From: CANDOC01 sp965261725
GTDB lineage: Bacteria; Pseudomonadota; Gammaproteobacteria; Pseudomonadales; Endozoicomonadaceae
NCBI GenBank assembly: GCA_965261725.1
Contig: CBDHDU010000008.1
Location: 1 to 64,000, forward strand
Length of the DNA stretch: 64,000 nt
Reading direction: 5' to 3'
Of the stretch, positions 42,782 to 52,213 are shown in pieces (the stretch's first letter is position 1; every line of letters begins with the position of its first letter). The position numbers and the translations under genes are program-made. The notes beneath the pieces are model-generated. The model was given only the letters and a program-made list of their open reading frames with translations. It was not told the origin of the DNA and searched no databases.

Positions 42782-44119
42782 CTATGTGGTATCAAGCTCC
42801 AGGCTTTTGAGGCTGACACTTTTTCCCCTTGCGATCGCCGTAAGAAACTCTGTCCATGAATCAATGAAGAACCAGTCGAACAAGCCCCTGATAGCGTGCC
42901 AAAGCGCTTTCTTTGATTTCGATGCTGATAACGCTTTTTGAAAAAGAGGGCAGGCAAGCTGCTCGATTTGGTCAATAAGGAAGGCGGTAAACGTCAGGCT
43001 GGCGAAGTTAGTCGCCAGGTGCATTTTACCGTGCCCGTAGTTGTGTTCCAGGTTGTAGCCTTGTGTTTTCAGTGTGTTAAACGTCTCATTCTCTATTTTC
43101 CACTTAGCGCGTCCTCCTCGCATGATTTTTGCCACGCTTTCTTTGGTGATTTCAATATCAGTCACCCAGGTATTGGTGTACTTCTTGTCATTGGGGCTGA
43201 TTTCCACGTACTCAAGGTAGTTGACCAGAATATCCTGATGGGATTTGTTGATGGGAACGCCATTGATGAACCGGAACCAATGCCGGTAGCCGTCTTCATC
43301 GGTGAATTCATAACGTGTGACCTTACCGGCGATGTCCATCTCATCGACGGCCTCATAAAGCGACACATGGCTGGTGTCTTTCGCGACCATAATGAAGCTG
43401 TAGTCGTAGGATTTCACCAATTTGATCGTGGGACCATCGGAGTACAAGTCGTCAAAATTCAGTACCAACTTAAGGTGTGGGTGTTCTCTGGCAATATTCG
43501 ACAGGAGCCTTTCGAGTGCTGTTTTTTCACAGTCGTTTTTTGAAGCATCGACTTGTTGAATAATGGGTTCCGGCATTAAAGGCAGCACTTCTTTCTTGCC
43601 CGGCTTAACCAGACAGCAGCCCAATAGTTGGTGATAATACTGGGGATTCTTGCTGTCTGGCTTTTTCACACAGCACTCTGGACAATCAATTTTTCCCGAA
43701 GAAAAATGCCCCGTCCCATCAATAGGCGCAAGATAGCCTTCCTCAAAGTACTCAAACTGCCTGAGCCGCCCGGAGCGCTGAACATAGGCGAATAACGCCG
43801 TGAAAAATTTCCGCAAATACCGAGTTTCGATCGGGTCAAGCAGCTCAGCGAGGCGAGAATCACTCGGCACTCTATTGACATTGTAGAGTGATTTCAGGTT
43901 GTGAATTTTATCTGTATTCTGTACGCAGTCCTGATCAAATTTCAGCAACGACGGATATTTAAGGTGCATGACCGCCAGGCCACACATGATGGCATCATGC
44001 AGTGCGATCTTGTCATGGTTGTTCACCGGCCTAAAATCTGGAACCTTGGCAGCTTCTTTGGAGACGACGCTGATTAGTTTTTCAGCCAGCGCTTTTTGTT
44101 GTTTTTTTGTTGAAGACAC
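42782..44119 (-). CDS. DDE transposase of an unclassified insertion sequence
   Basis: 445 residues, intact. Candidate catalytic acids lie in YLAPIDGTGHFSSGKIDCPECC, LVLNFDDLYSDGPTI and AKWKIENETFNTLKTQGYNLEHNYGHG, a layout seen in IS4-like/ISNCY transposases. The element's ends could not be defined by eye; 42600-42780 and 44120-44370 presumably hold them. Mobility therefore is inferred from the protein only. Confidence 0.8.
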   Translation of the reverse strand: MSSTKKQQKALAEKLISVVSKEAAKVPDFRPVNNHDKIALHDAIMCGLAVMHLKYPSLLKFDQDCVQNTDKIHNLKSLYNVNRVPSDSRLAELLDPIETRYLRKFFTALFAYVQRSGRLRQFEYFEEGYLAPIDGTGHFSSGKIDCPECCVKKPDSKNPQYYHQLLGCCLVKPGKKEVLPLMPEPIIQQVDASKNDCEKTALERLLSNIAREHPHLKLVLNFDDLYSDGPTIKLVKSYDYSFIMVAKDTSHVSLYEAVDEMDIAGKVTRYEFTDEDGYRHWFRFINGVPINKSHQDILVNYLEYVEISPNDKKYTNTWVTDIEITKESVAKIMRGGRAKWKIENETFNTLKTQGYNLEHNYGHGKMHLATNFASLTFTAFLIDQIEQLACPLFQKALSASKSKKALWHAIRGLFDWFFIDSWTEFLTAIARGKSVSLKSLELDTT

Positions 44120-44370
44120 AGAGAATACGACTGTAGATGTATAGTCTGCATACTGTACCTCAAAGTCTGCGATTTAGGGAATATCAGAACTACCGCTATC
44201 CCTTGGTATCACTGGTTTTAATCAAGTGCTCGGGAATTACTGACCAATCATTACAAATATCGCCTCAGATAATGATCGTCATGAAAAACAGAAATAATAC
44301 CGACAACCACCAGATTATATTCAGTGCTATTCGGATCGATAAAAGTTAATTACTGATGTTTCTTATATAG

Positions 44371-45848
44371 ACTTGAGTTTAGAGTGAGCGGACTTTAATA
44401 ATTGCCGGAAACAGGCACAAGATGGCGGTTCCGAACCCGCAAAAGCTGGAACCGCCATGCTCACTCAAGAACAGAAAACCATTCTCGATAAGCTGGGCTA
44501 TTACATCTCTTTTCTGGCTGTGGCGCTACCCTCAAGATCAGTACCAACGTTCTGTGAACTGCTGGTCGCCAGCATGGTCACCGCCGAGGGCTTTGTCACC
44601 CAGTCATGGCTCCAGGGAAGACTTCATAACTTCTGGGGCAGCTATCACAAATGGTTGGAGACAGGGCGCTGGCGAAGCTATCAAGTCGTCGCCCGCTTTA
44701 TGCAGTTATGTTGCCTTACTCTTCCTGAAACGCAGCCCTTGTTTCTGGTCATAGATGACACTCTTGTTCTTCGATTCAGTGAGAAAGCGCCTGGCAGCGG
44801 CATTGTCTTCGAGCATGCCCACAAACTAAATCAGGCGCGCTATGTACTCGGACAGTGTTTCGTTTATTTGACCATGGTTCAGCAACGCCCCACGGATGAG
44901 GTGCCAACTTCGATCCCCTGGTTGGCCCGGATGCCTTCTGAAACCGGCAACACCAGCAAACTGTTTACGGCCAGGGCGCTGCTAAGATTTACCCGTGCAG
45001 TCATTGGTGAGCGGTTCACTTATGTGCTTCTGGACTCCTGGTTTATGAGAGGTCACGTCATCCGGCACACACAAAAACTGGGCTATCACGCCATCGGTCA
45101 GGTTCGTCATAATCTCGCCTTGTTCCTGCCTCCGCTGCCGGAACCTAAGCGGCGGGGAGCGCCAAGAATTTACGGGGAGAAATTAACAAAAGCGCGGGTT
45201 CAACAACTCCCGGAACACAAGGTAAAAATGCACCTCTACGGGCGAATACGCACCGTGTATTACAGAAGCAGACTGTGCCGGGCCAGAATTCTTAAGGGTC
45301 AGGAAGTCATTGCCGTCTGGACAGAGTTCGAGCACAAGGGAAAACGTCGCAAAACCCGGCTAATATTATCTACCGATATCACTCTTGATGCTGTAACGGT
45401 GTTGCGCCATTACGCTTTGAGGTGGCCGATAGAGCCCGGATTCAACCAAATCAAAAACCTGTTTGGTGTCCGGCAACTCAGGCAGCGCAAAAGACAAACT
45501 CTTTATCGCTGGTTGAATATACGGCTGATGGCCTACGGCCTATTGCAGTTGCTCTCGATCCGGACAGGTAAACTGGCACGGGGTCTGGTGAACCAACCCT
45601 GGCGCTCAGAAGATGTCATCACGGCAGGCATGGTGAGGATAGTGCTGAAAGAACTGATCCTACAATTTAGCGTACGTTCTTGCTGTGCCTGCAAGTCAGC
45701 GATATTCCAGTTTCTGGACATTGAAAATATCCCTGAACATGAGGTGTCGATGCCCAAGACGGCGTGATTTGCCGTCGGGGATCAAAACGAGTGATTAGAA
45801 ACGGTGCTTTACAACACTGTAATATGAGGCTTTGGCTCTAAACTCGAG
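44371..45848 (+). mobile_element. IS701/IS4-like element, copy C (diverged)
   Basis: Left end ACTTGAGTTTAGAG (44371-44384) and right end CTCTAAACTCGAG (45836-45848) correspond to those of copy B with one change in the left repeat. Flanks TTATATAG (44363-44370) and TTATATAA (45849-45856) match at 7 of 8, consistent with an old target duplication. It inserted next to the terminator of the acyl-CoA synthetase gene. Confidence 0.88.
44457..45767 (+). CDS. DDE transposase of IS copy C
   Basis: 436 residues, intact, same length as copy B. The first two-thirds differ from copy B at many positions (for example LVLRFSEKAPGSGIVFEHAH against FVLRFSDKAPGCGIAFQHAH), while the last part, from about LILSTDITLDAVTVLRHYAL, is almost identical at both protein and DNA level. 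That mosaic pattern points to gene conversion between copies. Confidence 0.9.
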   Translation: MLTQEQKTILDKLGYYISFLAVALPSRSVPTFCELLVASMVTAEGFVTQSWLQGRLHNFWGSYHKWLETGRWRSYQVVARFMQLCCLTLPETQPLFLVIDDTLVLRFSEKAPGSGIVFEHAHKLNQARYVLGQCFVYLTMVQQRPTDEVPTSIPWLARMPSETGNTSKLFTARALLRFTRAVIGERFTYVLLDSWFMRGHVIRHTQKLGYHAIGQVRHNLALFLPPLPEPKRRGAPRIYGEKLTKARVQQLPEHKVKMHLYGRIRTVYYRSRLCRARILKGQEVIAVWTEFEHKGKRRKTRLILSTDITLDAVTVLRHYALRWPIEPGFNQIKNLFGVRQLRQRKRQTLYRWLNIRLMAYGLLQLLSIRTGKLARGLVNQPWRSEDVITAGMVRIVLKELILQFSVRSCCACKSAIFQFLDIENIPEHEVSMPKTA

Positions 45849-45858
45849 TTATATAAGC

Positions 45859-45883
45859 AAAGGAGCCTTGTTAAGGCTCCTTT
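45859..45883 (-). terminator. Terminator of the acyl-CoA synthetase gene
   Basis: AAAGGAGCC-TTGTTAA-GGCTCCTTT perfect 9-bp stem with T/A tracts on both arms, 46 bp after the stop of the minus-strand gene at 45929. Confidence 0.85.
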
Positions 45884-45928
45884 GTATTGGATTTAAATCA
45901 AGTATTTAAACAAGTCAACTCTACGTTA

Positions 45929-47464
45929 TCAGGCAGAACGCTTGTTACGAATCGCAACCTTGTCGATCTTGCCAACCGCAGTCAGTGGCAGCGCATCGGT
46001 GTAGGTCATGCTGCGCGCAACCTTGTAGCCAGCCAGGTATTCACGGCAGTGAGCAGTCAGTTCTTCTTCAGTCACGGTAACACCCGGCTTCAGAACGACT
46101 TCAGCGTGAACCATTTCGCCCCACTTCTCGTGTGGCAGGCCAACAACAGCGGCTTGTGCAACTGCGTCGTGCAGGCAGATCACGTTTTCAACTTCCAAAG
46201 AGTAAATGTTTTCACCACCGGAAATGATCATATCCTTGATACGGTCAACAATGTGCATGTAACCGTCCTGGTCCAGGTAACCCGCGTCGCCGGTCAGCAT
46301 CCAGTCGCCGTCGAATACTTCGTCGGTCTTTTCCTGGTTGTTCCAGTAACCCGCCATCCGCATTGGGGCACGCAGCGCGATTTCACCGATTTCACCAGCA
46401 GGCAGCGGAGTTCCGGCATGCGGACAACGAATTTCAATGTCTACACCGTATGCAGGCATACCGGCAGAACGGGTGCGCTTCAGTTCACGACCTTTGATGG
46501 AGTGATCCTGAGCGTGCAGTACGGTTGCCGGGACACATTCAGTCTGACCGTAAACCTGCATGAACTTAACAGTCGGCATCAGTTCCTGCAGCTGGTCCAG
46601 CAGAGTCTCGTCGATTGGAGACGCACCGTAAGCGATCTGCTCCAGCGCATTGATGTCGTGCTGACCGAATTCAGGATGAGCGATCATCATCTGCATCATG
46701 GTCGGTACCATGAAGATATGCTTGATCTGGTATTCACCGATCATCTTCAGAACCAGCGCCGGATCAAATACAACCGGAATAACGATGGTGTTACCGGCCA
46801 TCAGGTTGGCACAGGAAACAGTGATACCACCGATGTGGAACAGAGGCGCAACCAGCATAGTGGTGTCACGCAGGAACAGGTCTTCAGTCAGGGCAACTTT
46901 CATTGCGGCAATGTGACCGTCGTGAGTATGGATAACGCCCTTACCCTTACCTGTAGTACCGCCAGTATAGTTCAGGAAGGCAACATCACTGCCCTTGGAA
47001 GAACGGTCAGCAATCGCATCTTCTTTTGCCATGTCAGCAAAAGTCAGTACGCCTTCTGGCAGGTCTTCAGTACGGTCGCCGATGTAAATCAGGGCTTTAA
47101 CAGATTCACAACGCTTAACCAGTTCCTGACCCATTTCCAGGAAAGTGTCGTCAACCATCAGTACAGAAGCGGTGCAGTCGTCGATAGACTGGGACAGTTC
47201 GTAAGCAGACCAGCGAACGTTCAGGTAGTTAGGTACCAGGCCTGCCCAGGCAGATGCGTAGAAACTGATGATCGGGCGATCGCTGTTTACTGCCAGAATG
47301 CCCACACGGCTACCCTGCTCCAGCCACAGCTTGGACAGACCACCAGCAAGACGGCCAACGACTTCGTGCAGTTCACCATAAGTGGTAGTACGTTCCTTGT
47401 AGATCAGCGCTGGCTTTTCACTGTTAATACGACGGCCACGGTGAATACTCGCTGTCAGCGACAT
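45929..47464 (-). CDS. AMP-dependent acyl-CoA synthetase/ligase
   Basis: 511 residues, ANL superfamily. The AMP-binding loop YTGGTTGKGKGV (with GKG instead of the usual xPKG), YGQTE, TGDAGYLDQDGYMHIVDRIKDMI and GGENIYSLEVE are present, and the C-terminal lysine motif is PLTAVGKIDK. It activates a carboxylic acid, probably a medium- or long-chain fatty acid, to its CoA thioester. Ribosome site AAGGA sits 8 nt before ATG 47464. It has its own terminator. The substrate cannot be decided from sequence. A long antisense frame spans the gene and is not considered real. Confidence 0.92.
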   Translation of the reverse strand: MSLTASIHRGRRINSEKPALIYKERTTTYGELHEVVGRLAGGLSKLWLEQGSRVGILAVNSDRPIISFYASAWAGLVPNYLNVRWSAYELSQSIDDCTASVLMVDDTFLEMGQELVKRCESVKALIYIGDRTEDLPEGVLTFADMAKEDAIADRSSKGSDVAFLNYTGGTTGKGKGVIHTHDGHIAAMKVALTEDLFLRDTTMLVAPLFHIGGITVSCANLMAGNTIVIPVVFDPALVLKMIGEYQIKHIFMVPTMMQMMIAHPEFGQHDINALEQIAYGASPIDETLLDQLQELMPTVKFMQVYGQTECVPATVLHAQDHSIKGRELKRTRSAGMPAYGVDIEIRCPHAGTPLPAGEIGEIALRAPMRMAGYWNNQEKTDEVFDGDWMLTGDAGYLDQDGYMHIVDRIKDMIISGGENIYSLEVENVICLHDAVAQAAVVGLPHEKWGEMVHAEVVLKPGVTVTEEELTAHCREYLAGYKVARSMTYTDALPLTAVGKIDKVAIRNKRSA

Positions 47465-47550
47465 AATAATTTTCCTTAACTTCTACTTATCTAAAACGCT
47501 AGTGTCTCCGACCCCCCCCCAAAGGAGTCGGATCCCCCCAAAATTCCAGA

Positions 47551-47586
47551 CAGGTATTTTTCACCCCCGATGAATAAAAATACCTG
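47551..47586. promoter_or_regulatory. Perfect 11-bp inverted repeat in the acyl-CoA synthetase leader
   Basis: CAGGTATTTTT (47551-47561) and AAAAATACCTG (47576-47586), 87 bp upstream of the minus-strand start. A second stem TCCGAC/GTCGGA around a run of nine or more C lies at 47507-47532. They may form an operator or a leader hairpin. The rest of 47590-47986 shows nothing. Confidence 0.4.
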
Positions 47587-47986
47587 CCCGCAAAAAGCTG
47601 CACCGATTATATAGGTATCCTCCGTGACAGCGCTAACCAAAACGTGCACTTCCGTTAACTAAACGTGCCAATTTCCATTATTTCAGGCAGACTTCCCCGT
47701 ATATGGAAAAGTTATTGAGAAAATATGAGAAAGGGAATGGATGAAAACATTCAGTAACACCTTAATGACGTGTAAGCTATTAGACAGCGTTAGTCATTGC
47801 TCTCGATGATTTTCCGTTTGATTTGCAGGGGCTAATTTTTGGCATCTTCGATTAATTTTTCAGCCGTAAAAAGACCCTTTTGACAGACCATCCATATTTT
47901 ATCAAGAAGAATTCCTCCGGAAGCATAAGCAGAAAAGTCAAACAGCCGGTCGCCGATAGTGCCGGGAAGCCGGAGATGCTATGTTT

Positions 47987-49003
47987 TCAGGGTTTTCCTG
48001 TCTTATATAAACCATGCACGCCATCCAGACGATCCAAAAACCTGTGGTAGTCTGAAGCTGACAACGATCGCTCCAATCTATGACGCTGAGTCAGTAGTCT
48101 GGTTAAGTTACTGTGCGAATTAATCTTCCGCCGGGCCGAAGACTCACTACCTTCTACCGCTACAGCCGTATATCCCTGCTTTACCTCCGCCGGTGCGCTA
48201 TGGGCATCAAATGGCGACTCTGCGCTTTTAGAATCGGTCACAAAGGGGCTGGAAGACCGGATCGTGTCAAAGATTGTCCGCATGTTTTGAAGGCTAGCTC
48301 TCAGGTCACCTGTGAAGGTTTTACAGCTCTCCCTTTCACGATTGATATACGTTATCTGTTTCCTCAGCACGTCCATACGCTGTTTTACACTAAGTTCACC
48401 ATTCACCTTTCGTTTAATCCAATAGCATTGACTCAGCGTATCAGTATCAGGTTGAACACCATCATTACTTAATAAATACCTGACACTCTCCAGCGCGCAG
48501 CCACTTCCGCAGGGAAAATCCCCTGGAAAATCAATAATGACACCGGATACGGATGCTCCCTCGGACAAAACAAGTAATGCATCACCCTTAAATGCCTCAG
48601 CAGGATAGAGGCTCGGGTATTTTTCTACGACGCTTATATCAGAGGATGTCAGTGGTTCCCAATTCCGGGGAACGAATTCGAAACCACGGTTTTGATCATA
48701 TCGCCATTCATAGCACTTCAGTAATTCAAAGCAATGCTGACCTTCAGACATGGCAATAGCGGTGGATCGATTGACCCCGACCAGCTTATGCTTCCTGAGC
48801 TCCAGCGGAGCTGTCAATGCCACAGAGTTCCGGAGTTTAATCCTACAACCTTCACCTATCATGTCAGCTAAAGCAATCTTCATAATTAACTCACTGTAAT
48901 CACTTACAGTAAACTCATGCGCTTCTGCCTGAACGGGCAGGGAAATCAATATCATTATGAACAAACAAAAGCCGGATTGTAAAACGGGGATTTTCTGATT
49001 CAT
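47987..49003 (-). CDS. Secreted protein, paralogue of the divergent 505-residue protein
   Basis: 338 residues with a signal peptide (SGFCLFIMILISLPVQA). The N-terminal domain of about 190 residues (SELIMKIALADMIGEGCRIKLRNSVALTAPLELRKHKLVG, then YPSLYPAEAFKGDALLVLSEGASVSGVIIDFP) aligns with that of the gene at 49244. It has the feel of a beta-helix/pectin-lyase-type fold, which is only an impression. Paired Cys (CGSGC, QCYW) suggest disulfides. The C-terminal part is helical and basic and not shared. Function unknown. Confidence 0.72.
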   Translation of the reverse strand: MNQKIPVLQSGFCLFIMILISLPVQAEAHEFTVSDYSELIMKIALADMIGEGCRIKLRNSVALTAPLELRKHKLVGVNRSTAIAMSEGQHCFELLKCYEWRYDQNRGFEFVPRNWEPLTSSDISVVEKYPSLYPAEAFKGDALLVLSEGASVSGVIIDFPGDFPCGSGCALESVRYLLSNDGVQPDTDTLSQCYWIKRKVNGELSVKQRMDVLRKQITYINRERESCKTFTGDLRASLQNMRTIFDTIRSSSPFVTDSKSAESPFDAHSAPAEVKQGYTAVAVEGSESSARRKINSHSNLTRLLTQRHRLERSLSASDYHRFLDRLDGVHGLYKTGKP

Positions 49004-49243
49004 TACATGCCTTTAATGATTCGGAAAGTGCTGTATTTATAAGACACCGTTAGATTATAGCGCCGATTTCAATCCGGACTAGCGATGAAATTAATAATTT
49101 TTCCACATCTCATCTTTCTTTAGCTGAAATGGTTAATGTAATCTGTCGCAAAATTAATAAACCAGAAAATAAACAGAAATATAATACGTTTGTTTTTTTA
49201 AACTAGACTGAGTGATATTGATTTTATTTCCAGACAATAATTA

Positions 49244-50761
49244 ATGAAATCTGTATTTTTAAAACCATTAAATGTGATAAAAAAGTCCAATTATATCTAT
49301 TACGGTATCGTCATTATTATGACAATAATGACAACCCCTGCTGCCAAAGCCGGGGAACTGAAAGCTAGAAATTATCAGCAACTCATGACCGCTATTGCCA
49401 GAGCAGAGGCATTCGGTCGTGCGTGTAAGATTTACCTTGAGGGTTCGATAGAGCTTCAGGCACCACTGGAACTGCGGAAGCATACCCTGATCGGGCGCAA
49501 CAGGGATTCGCATAGAATTCGGAACAAACCGAACTGCATATTATTAGATCAGCATGAATGGCAACAAGTTGAAACCGGATTTGAGATATCCCCTGGTAAG
49601 TGGGGCACCCCTCAGCCATCTGACACTTCACATCTAAAGAAACTACCTTATCTCTATCCTGCACCATCATTTGAAGGTGAAGCACTGTTGATATTGTATG
49701 ATCAGGCATCACTGAAGTCAGTGATTATTGACTTTCCTCAGCCTGCCAGTGCTGCAACACTTAAAGGTATTCAGTGCGACTCAAACACCGAATCAGCAAA
49801 GCAGGATTCGCTGGAAGACTGCTATTGGACGACAGATAGGGAACCCGAGCCGCGCAGGCGGAGCAGTGTTTCCAAGAGCCTCAAAAAAACAGCGTCTGAC
49901 GATACAAATATTCTGGATTTAATGCTTGTAAATGTCAGGCAGAAATTATCTGGTCTCGAAAACGAACGGCTTAATGAGCGGCTGGAAGAACGAATAGATG
50001 AACTGCTGAGTGAAAGCGCACTGACTTTACAACAGGCTGAGAAAATGTCCAAACAAAAAACTCAACAAAGAACACTGGAACACAGGCTGTCAATGCAGGA
50101 ATTACCCAACCATTCTATAGCACCTGATGACGACCTTCCCACTCCTCCGTCACCATTAGGTCAACGCCCACGGTGTCAGTCCCTTCAGGTGATACCATCT
50201 ACAGCCACTCGCGGCATGGCACGCTCAGGTCATTCTGAATACCCGCCATTTAGACTTTACACCATTGAAGCTTCACCTCTGGTTACCAGACGCCAGTCTT
50301 CTGATCCCGGCAACTCGTCTCCTGAACAATCAGAGGGTTCACAAGGACACTGCCACACTCGCAGCGCCAGCGACTCCGACGAAGTCCGGACGACAGAGTG
50401 GAGTTTAACGAAACGCCAGTCACAGTCAGATAACGCTTTGACAGAAAGTGCCGGATTAGGCAAACCCCTTAGGCTGAGGCTGAAATCGCAAACAAGCTGG
50501 TCTCCCGACAATGAACCACTTGAAACTATAATTGATATGTCTCCAACGAAGCCTGCAGGCAAGTCGGAGTTTACATTTTCATCTCCCCCCACTGCTGGCT
50601 TGCCTTCAAAAAGAAGCCGGGGACACCAGCGAACAACCTCAGAGCATCATATCAGCGGCAGCCATCTAATATTACCACCATGGAATGCTCAAAGAAGACA
50701 AAGTACGGGAAATCCGGGATTTCAACATGTAGAAAATAAACCTATAGAAACCATGCTCTGA
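49244..50761 (+). CDS. Secreted protein, paralogue of the divergent 338-residue protein
   Basis: 505 residues. Signal sequence near YYGIVIIMTIMTTPAAKA. The conserved domain (QQLMTAIARAEAFGRACKIYLEGSIELQAPLELRKHTLIG, YLYPAPSFEGEALLILYDQASLKSVIIDFP, then DCYW) matches the neighbour at 47987. The C-terminal 300 residues are S/P/R-rich and disordered, with many SxxS patterns and a central coiled coil (ERLNERLEERIDELLSESAL). The two genes are divergent with 240 bp between starts, so they probably share control. Likely exported; role unknown. Confidence 0.72.
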   Translation: MKSVFLKPLNVIKKSNYIYYGIVIIMTIMTTPAAKAGELKARNYQQLMTAIARAEAFGRACKIYLEGSIELQAPLELRKHTLIGRNRDSHRIRNKPNCILLDQHEWQQVETGFEISPGKWGTPQPSDTSHLKKLPYLYPAPSFEGEALLILYDQASLKSVIIDFPQPASAATLKGIQCDSNTESAKQDSLEDCYWTTDREPEPRRRSSVSKSLKKTASDDTNILDLMLVNVRQKLSGLENERLNERLEERIDELLSESALTLQQAEKMSKQKTQQRTLEHRLSMQELPNHSIAPDDDLPTPPSPLGQRPRCQSLQVIPSTATRGMARSGHSEYPPFRLYTIEASPLVTRRQSSDPGNSSPEQSEGSQGHCHTRSASDSDEVRTTEWSLTKRQSQSDNALTESAGLGKPLRLRLKSQTSWSPDNEPLETIIDMSPTKPAGKSEFTFSSPPTAGLPSKRSRGHQRTTSEHHISGSHLILPPWNAQRRQSTGNPGFQHVENKPIETML

Positions 50762-50840
50762 TCAATAAATATTCTTCTATTTCTATTGACCCTTTCGCAC
50801 TCAAAAGCGACTATTAGCCTGAGTTAATTTGGCAGTGGCG

Positions 50841-51932
50841 ATGATGACAGATCCAGCTAAAAAAGGAGGCTGTCATAACCTTCAGCATAATATGCAGCAT
50901 GAACATACCCTGATCGGCAGTTGGGCGACACTCGTCGCCAGATGTTTGGATCATTACGGCTTTGACGGCGCACAGTTATGTACGGAGTGTGATATTGATC
51001 TGTCACAGGCAGCAGATCCCGAAGCCCGTTTTTCGGCACGGGACATGAGGCGACTATGGAAAACCGCCGTCCAATATACCGGTGACCCGGCCTTCGGATT
51101 ACGTGCCGGTTGTCATATTTCTCCCTCTACCTTTCGTGCGCTGACTGTTTCCATGTGGATGAGTCGCACTCTGAAAGAAGCCTTCGAACGGCTGGTGTTG
51201 TATGCGCCTATGTCCGCCACCACCGGACAGGCAGAACTAAGAGAAACCGCTGACAGTTTCAAAATCGTTATCCGACTGGAACGCCAGCCGAATGGCAAGC
51301 TGTATGCCAGCCATGAAGCCGCTGATGCTCTGTTGGCCGGGTGTGTTACTTTCTGCCGTCAACTGCAGCACCCCAGCTTTAAGCCGCTTAAGATTCAAAT
51401 GATTCGCCCCGCCCCGGACAATTTTGGGCCTTATCACAATGTCTTTGGCTGTCCCGTGGAATTTGGCTGTGAGGATATTGTGATGGTATTCCCCAAAACA
51501 CCGATGCTGGAAGCACTGCCATCGGCGGACAGCGAAATGGCCCGGCAGGCTGACAAAATGATCGTTAATTATCTGCAACGCATGCAACAGGATGATATTG
51601 TCAGCCGGGTTGAAGTGCTGCTCAGGGAATTACTGCCCAAAGGGCCGATTACCCGCAAAGAAGTGGCTGCCCATCTGAATATGAGCCTGCGCAAACTGCA
51701 ACTGAAACTGCAGGGTCGCGATACCAGCTATCAGGAAATTCTGGAAAAACTTCGTCATCAGCTAGCAAAGCAATACCTGCATCAATCCCGGCTGCCCGTA
51801 GGTGATATAAGCTTTAAACTGGGATTTGCCAGTGCTGCCAGTTTTTCCCGTGCCTTTCGGCGCTGGACCGGGTTGTCACCGGCCGGGTATCGTGATCGTC
51901 GTTTTGATCATCCCGAAAACCCGAGTCATTGA
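50841..51932 (+). CDS. AraC-family transcriptional regulator
   Basis: 363 residues from ATG 50841; in-frame alternatives are TTG 50829 and ATG 50892, the last giving the usual family start (QHEHTLIGSWATLVARCLDHYG). The N-terminal ligand domain is of the arabinose_bd type (FSARDMRRLWKTAVQYTGDPAFGLRAG). The C-terminal DNA-binding domain has two helix-turn-helix motifs (TRKEVAAHLNMSLRKLQLKL and VGDISFKLGFASAASFSRAFRRWTGLSPAGYR). It should activate genes in response to a small molecule; targets unknown. Transposase remnants follow 15 bp after the stop. Confidence 0.92.
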   Translation: MMTDPAKKGGCHNLQHNMQHEHTLIGSWATLVARCLDHYGFDGAQLCTECDIDLSQAADPEARFSARDMRRLWKTAVQYTGDPAFGLRAGCHISPSTFRALTVSMWMSRTLKEAFERLVLYAPMSATTGQAELRETADSFKIVIRLERQPNGKLYASHEAADALLAGCVTFCRQLQHPSFKPLKIQMIRPAPDNFGPYHNVFGCPVEFGCEDIVMVFPKTPMLEALPSADSEMARQADKMIVNYLQRMQQDDIVSRVEVLLRELLPKGPITRKEVAAHLNMSLRKLQLKLQGRDTSYQEILEKLRHQLAKQYLHQSRLPVGDISFKLGFASAASFSRAFRRWTGLSPAGYRDRRFDHPENPSH

Positions 51933-51947
51933 TACCGGACTAGTACA

Positions 51948-52086
51948 TCATTTCAATACGATTGAGGGGTAAAGCTTTCTCAGCTTTATTCGCGCATCCT
52001 TGTTGGTAAACCGCCAATCCATTTTTGTCTGGCACTGGTTTCGTGCCGCTTCCCAAGACGAAACCTCTGCTTTCAAAGTGTTTCCT
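51948..52086 (-). pseudogene. IS630-family transposase, C-terminal remnant
   Basis: The minus strand reads WRFTNKDARIKLRKLYPSI to a stop at 51948, matching the conserved end of IS630 transposases. Only about 45 residues remain. Confidence 0.6.
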
Positions 52087-52088
52087 GA

Positions 52089-52212
52089 TTACCACTGAAC
52101 ATCCGCTAACTTAAGCAGCCTCTCTGGCATGGGCGCGGTGTGAACGGCTGCCTGTGCTAATCGCTTGATCATAGAGGGCATGTCAAATCGCCTATTGAAC
52201 CGGTAATTAAAT
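52089..52212 (-). pseudogene. IS1595 (ISXO2-like) transposase, C-terminal remnant
   Basis: YRFNRRFDMPSMIKRLAQAA, then TAPMPERLLKLAD, to a stop at 52089 match the end of ISXO2-like transposases. It is cut at about 52212 by the 3' end of the group II intron. Confidence 0.6.
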
Positions 52213-52213
52213 C

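Noticed and set aside
45887..47479. 530-residue plus-strand ORF antisense to the acyl-CoA synthetase
   Set aside because: The minus-strand product has clear ANL motifs; the antisense frame has no recognised motif and arises from codon bias.
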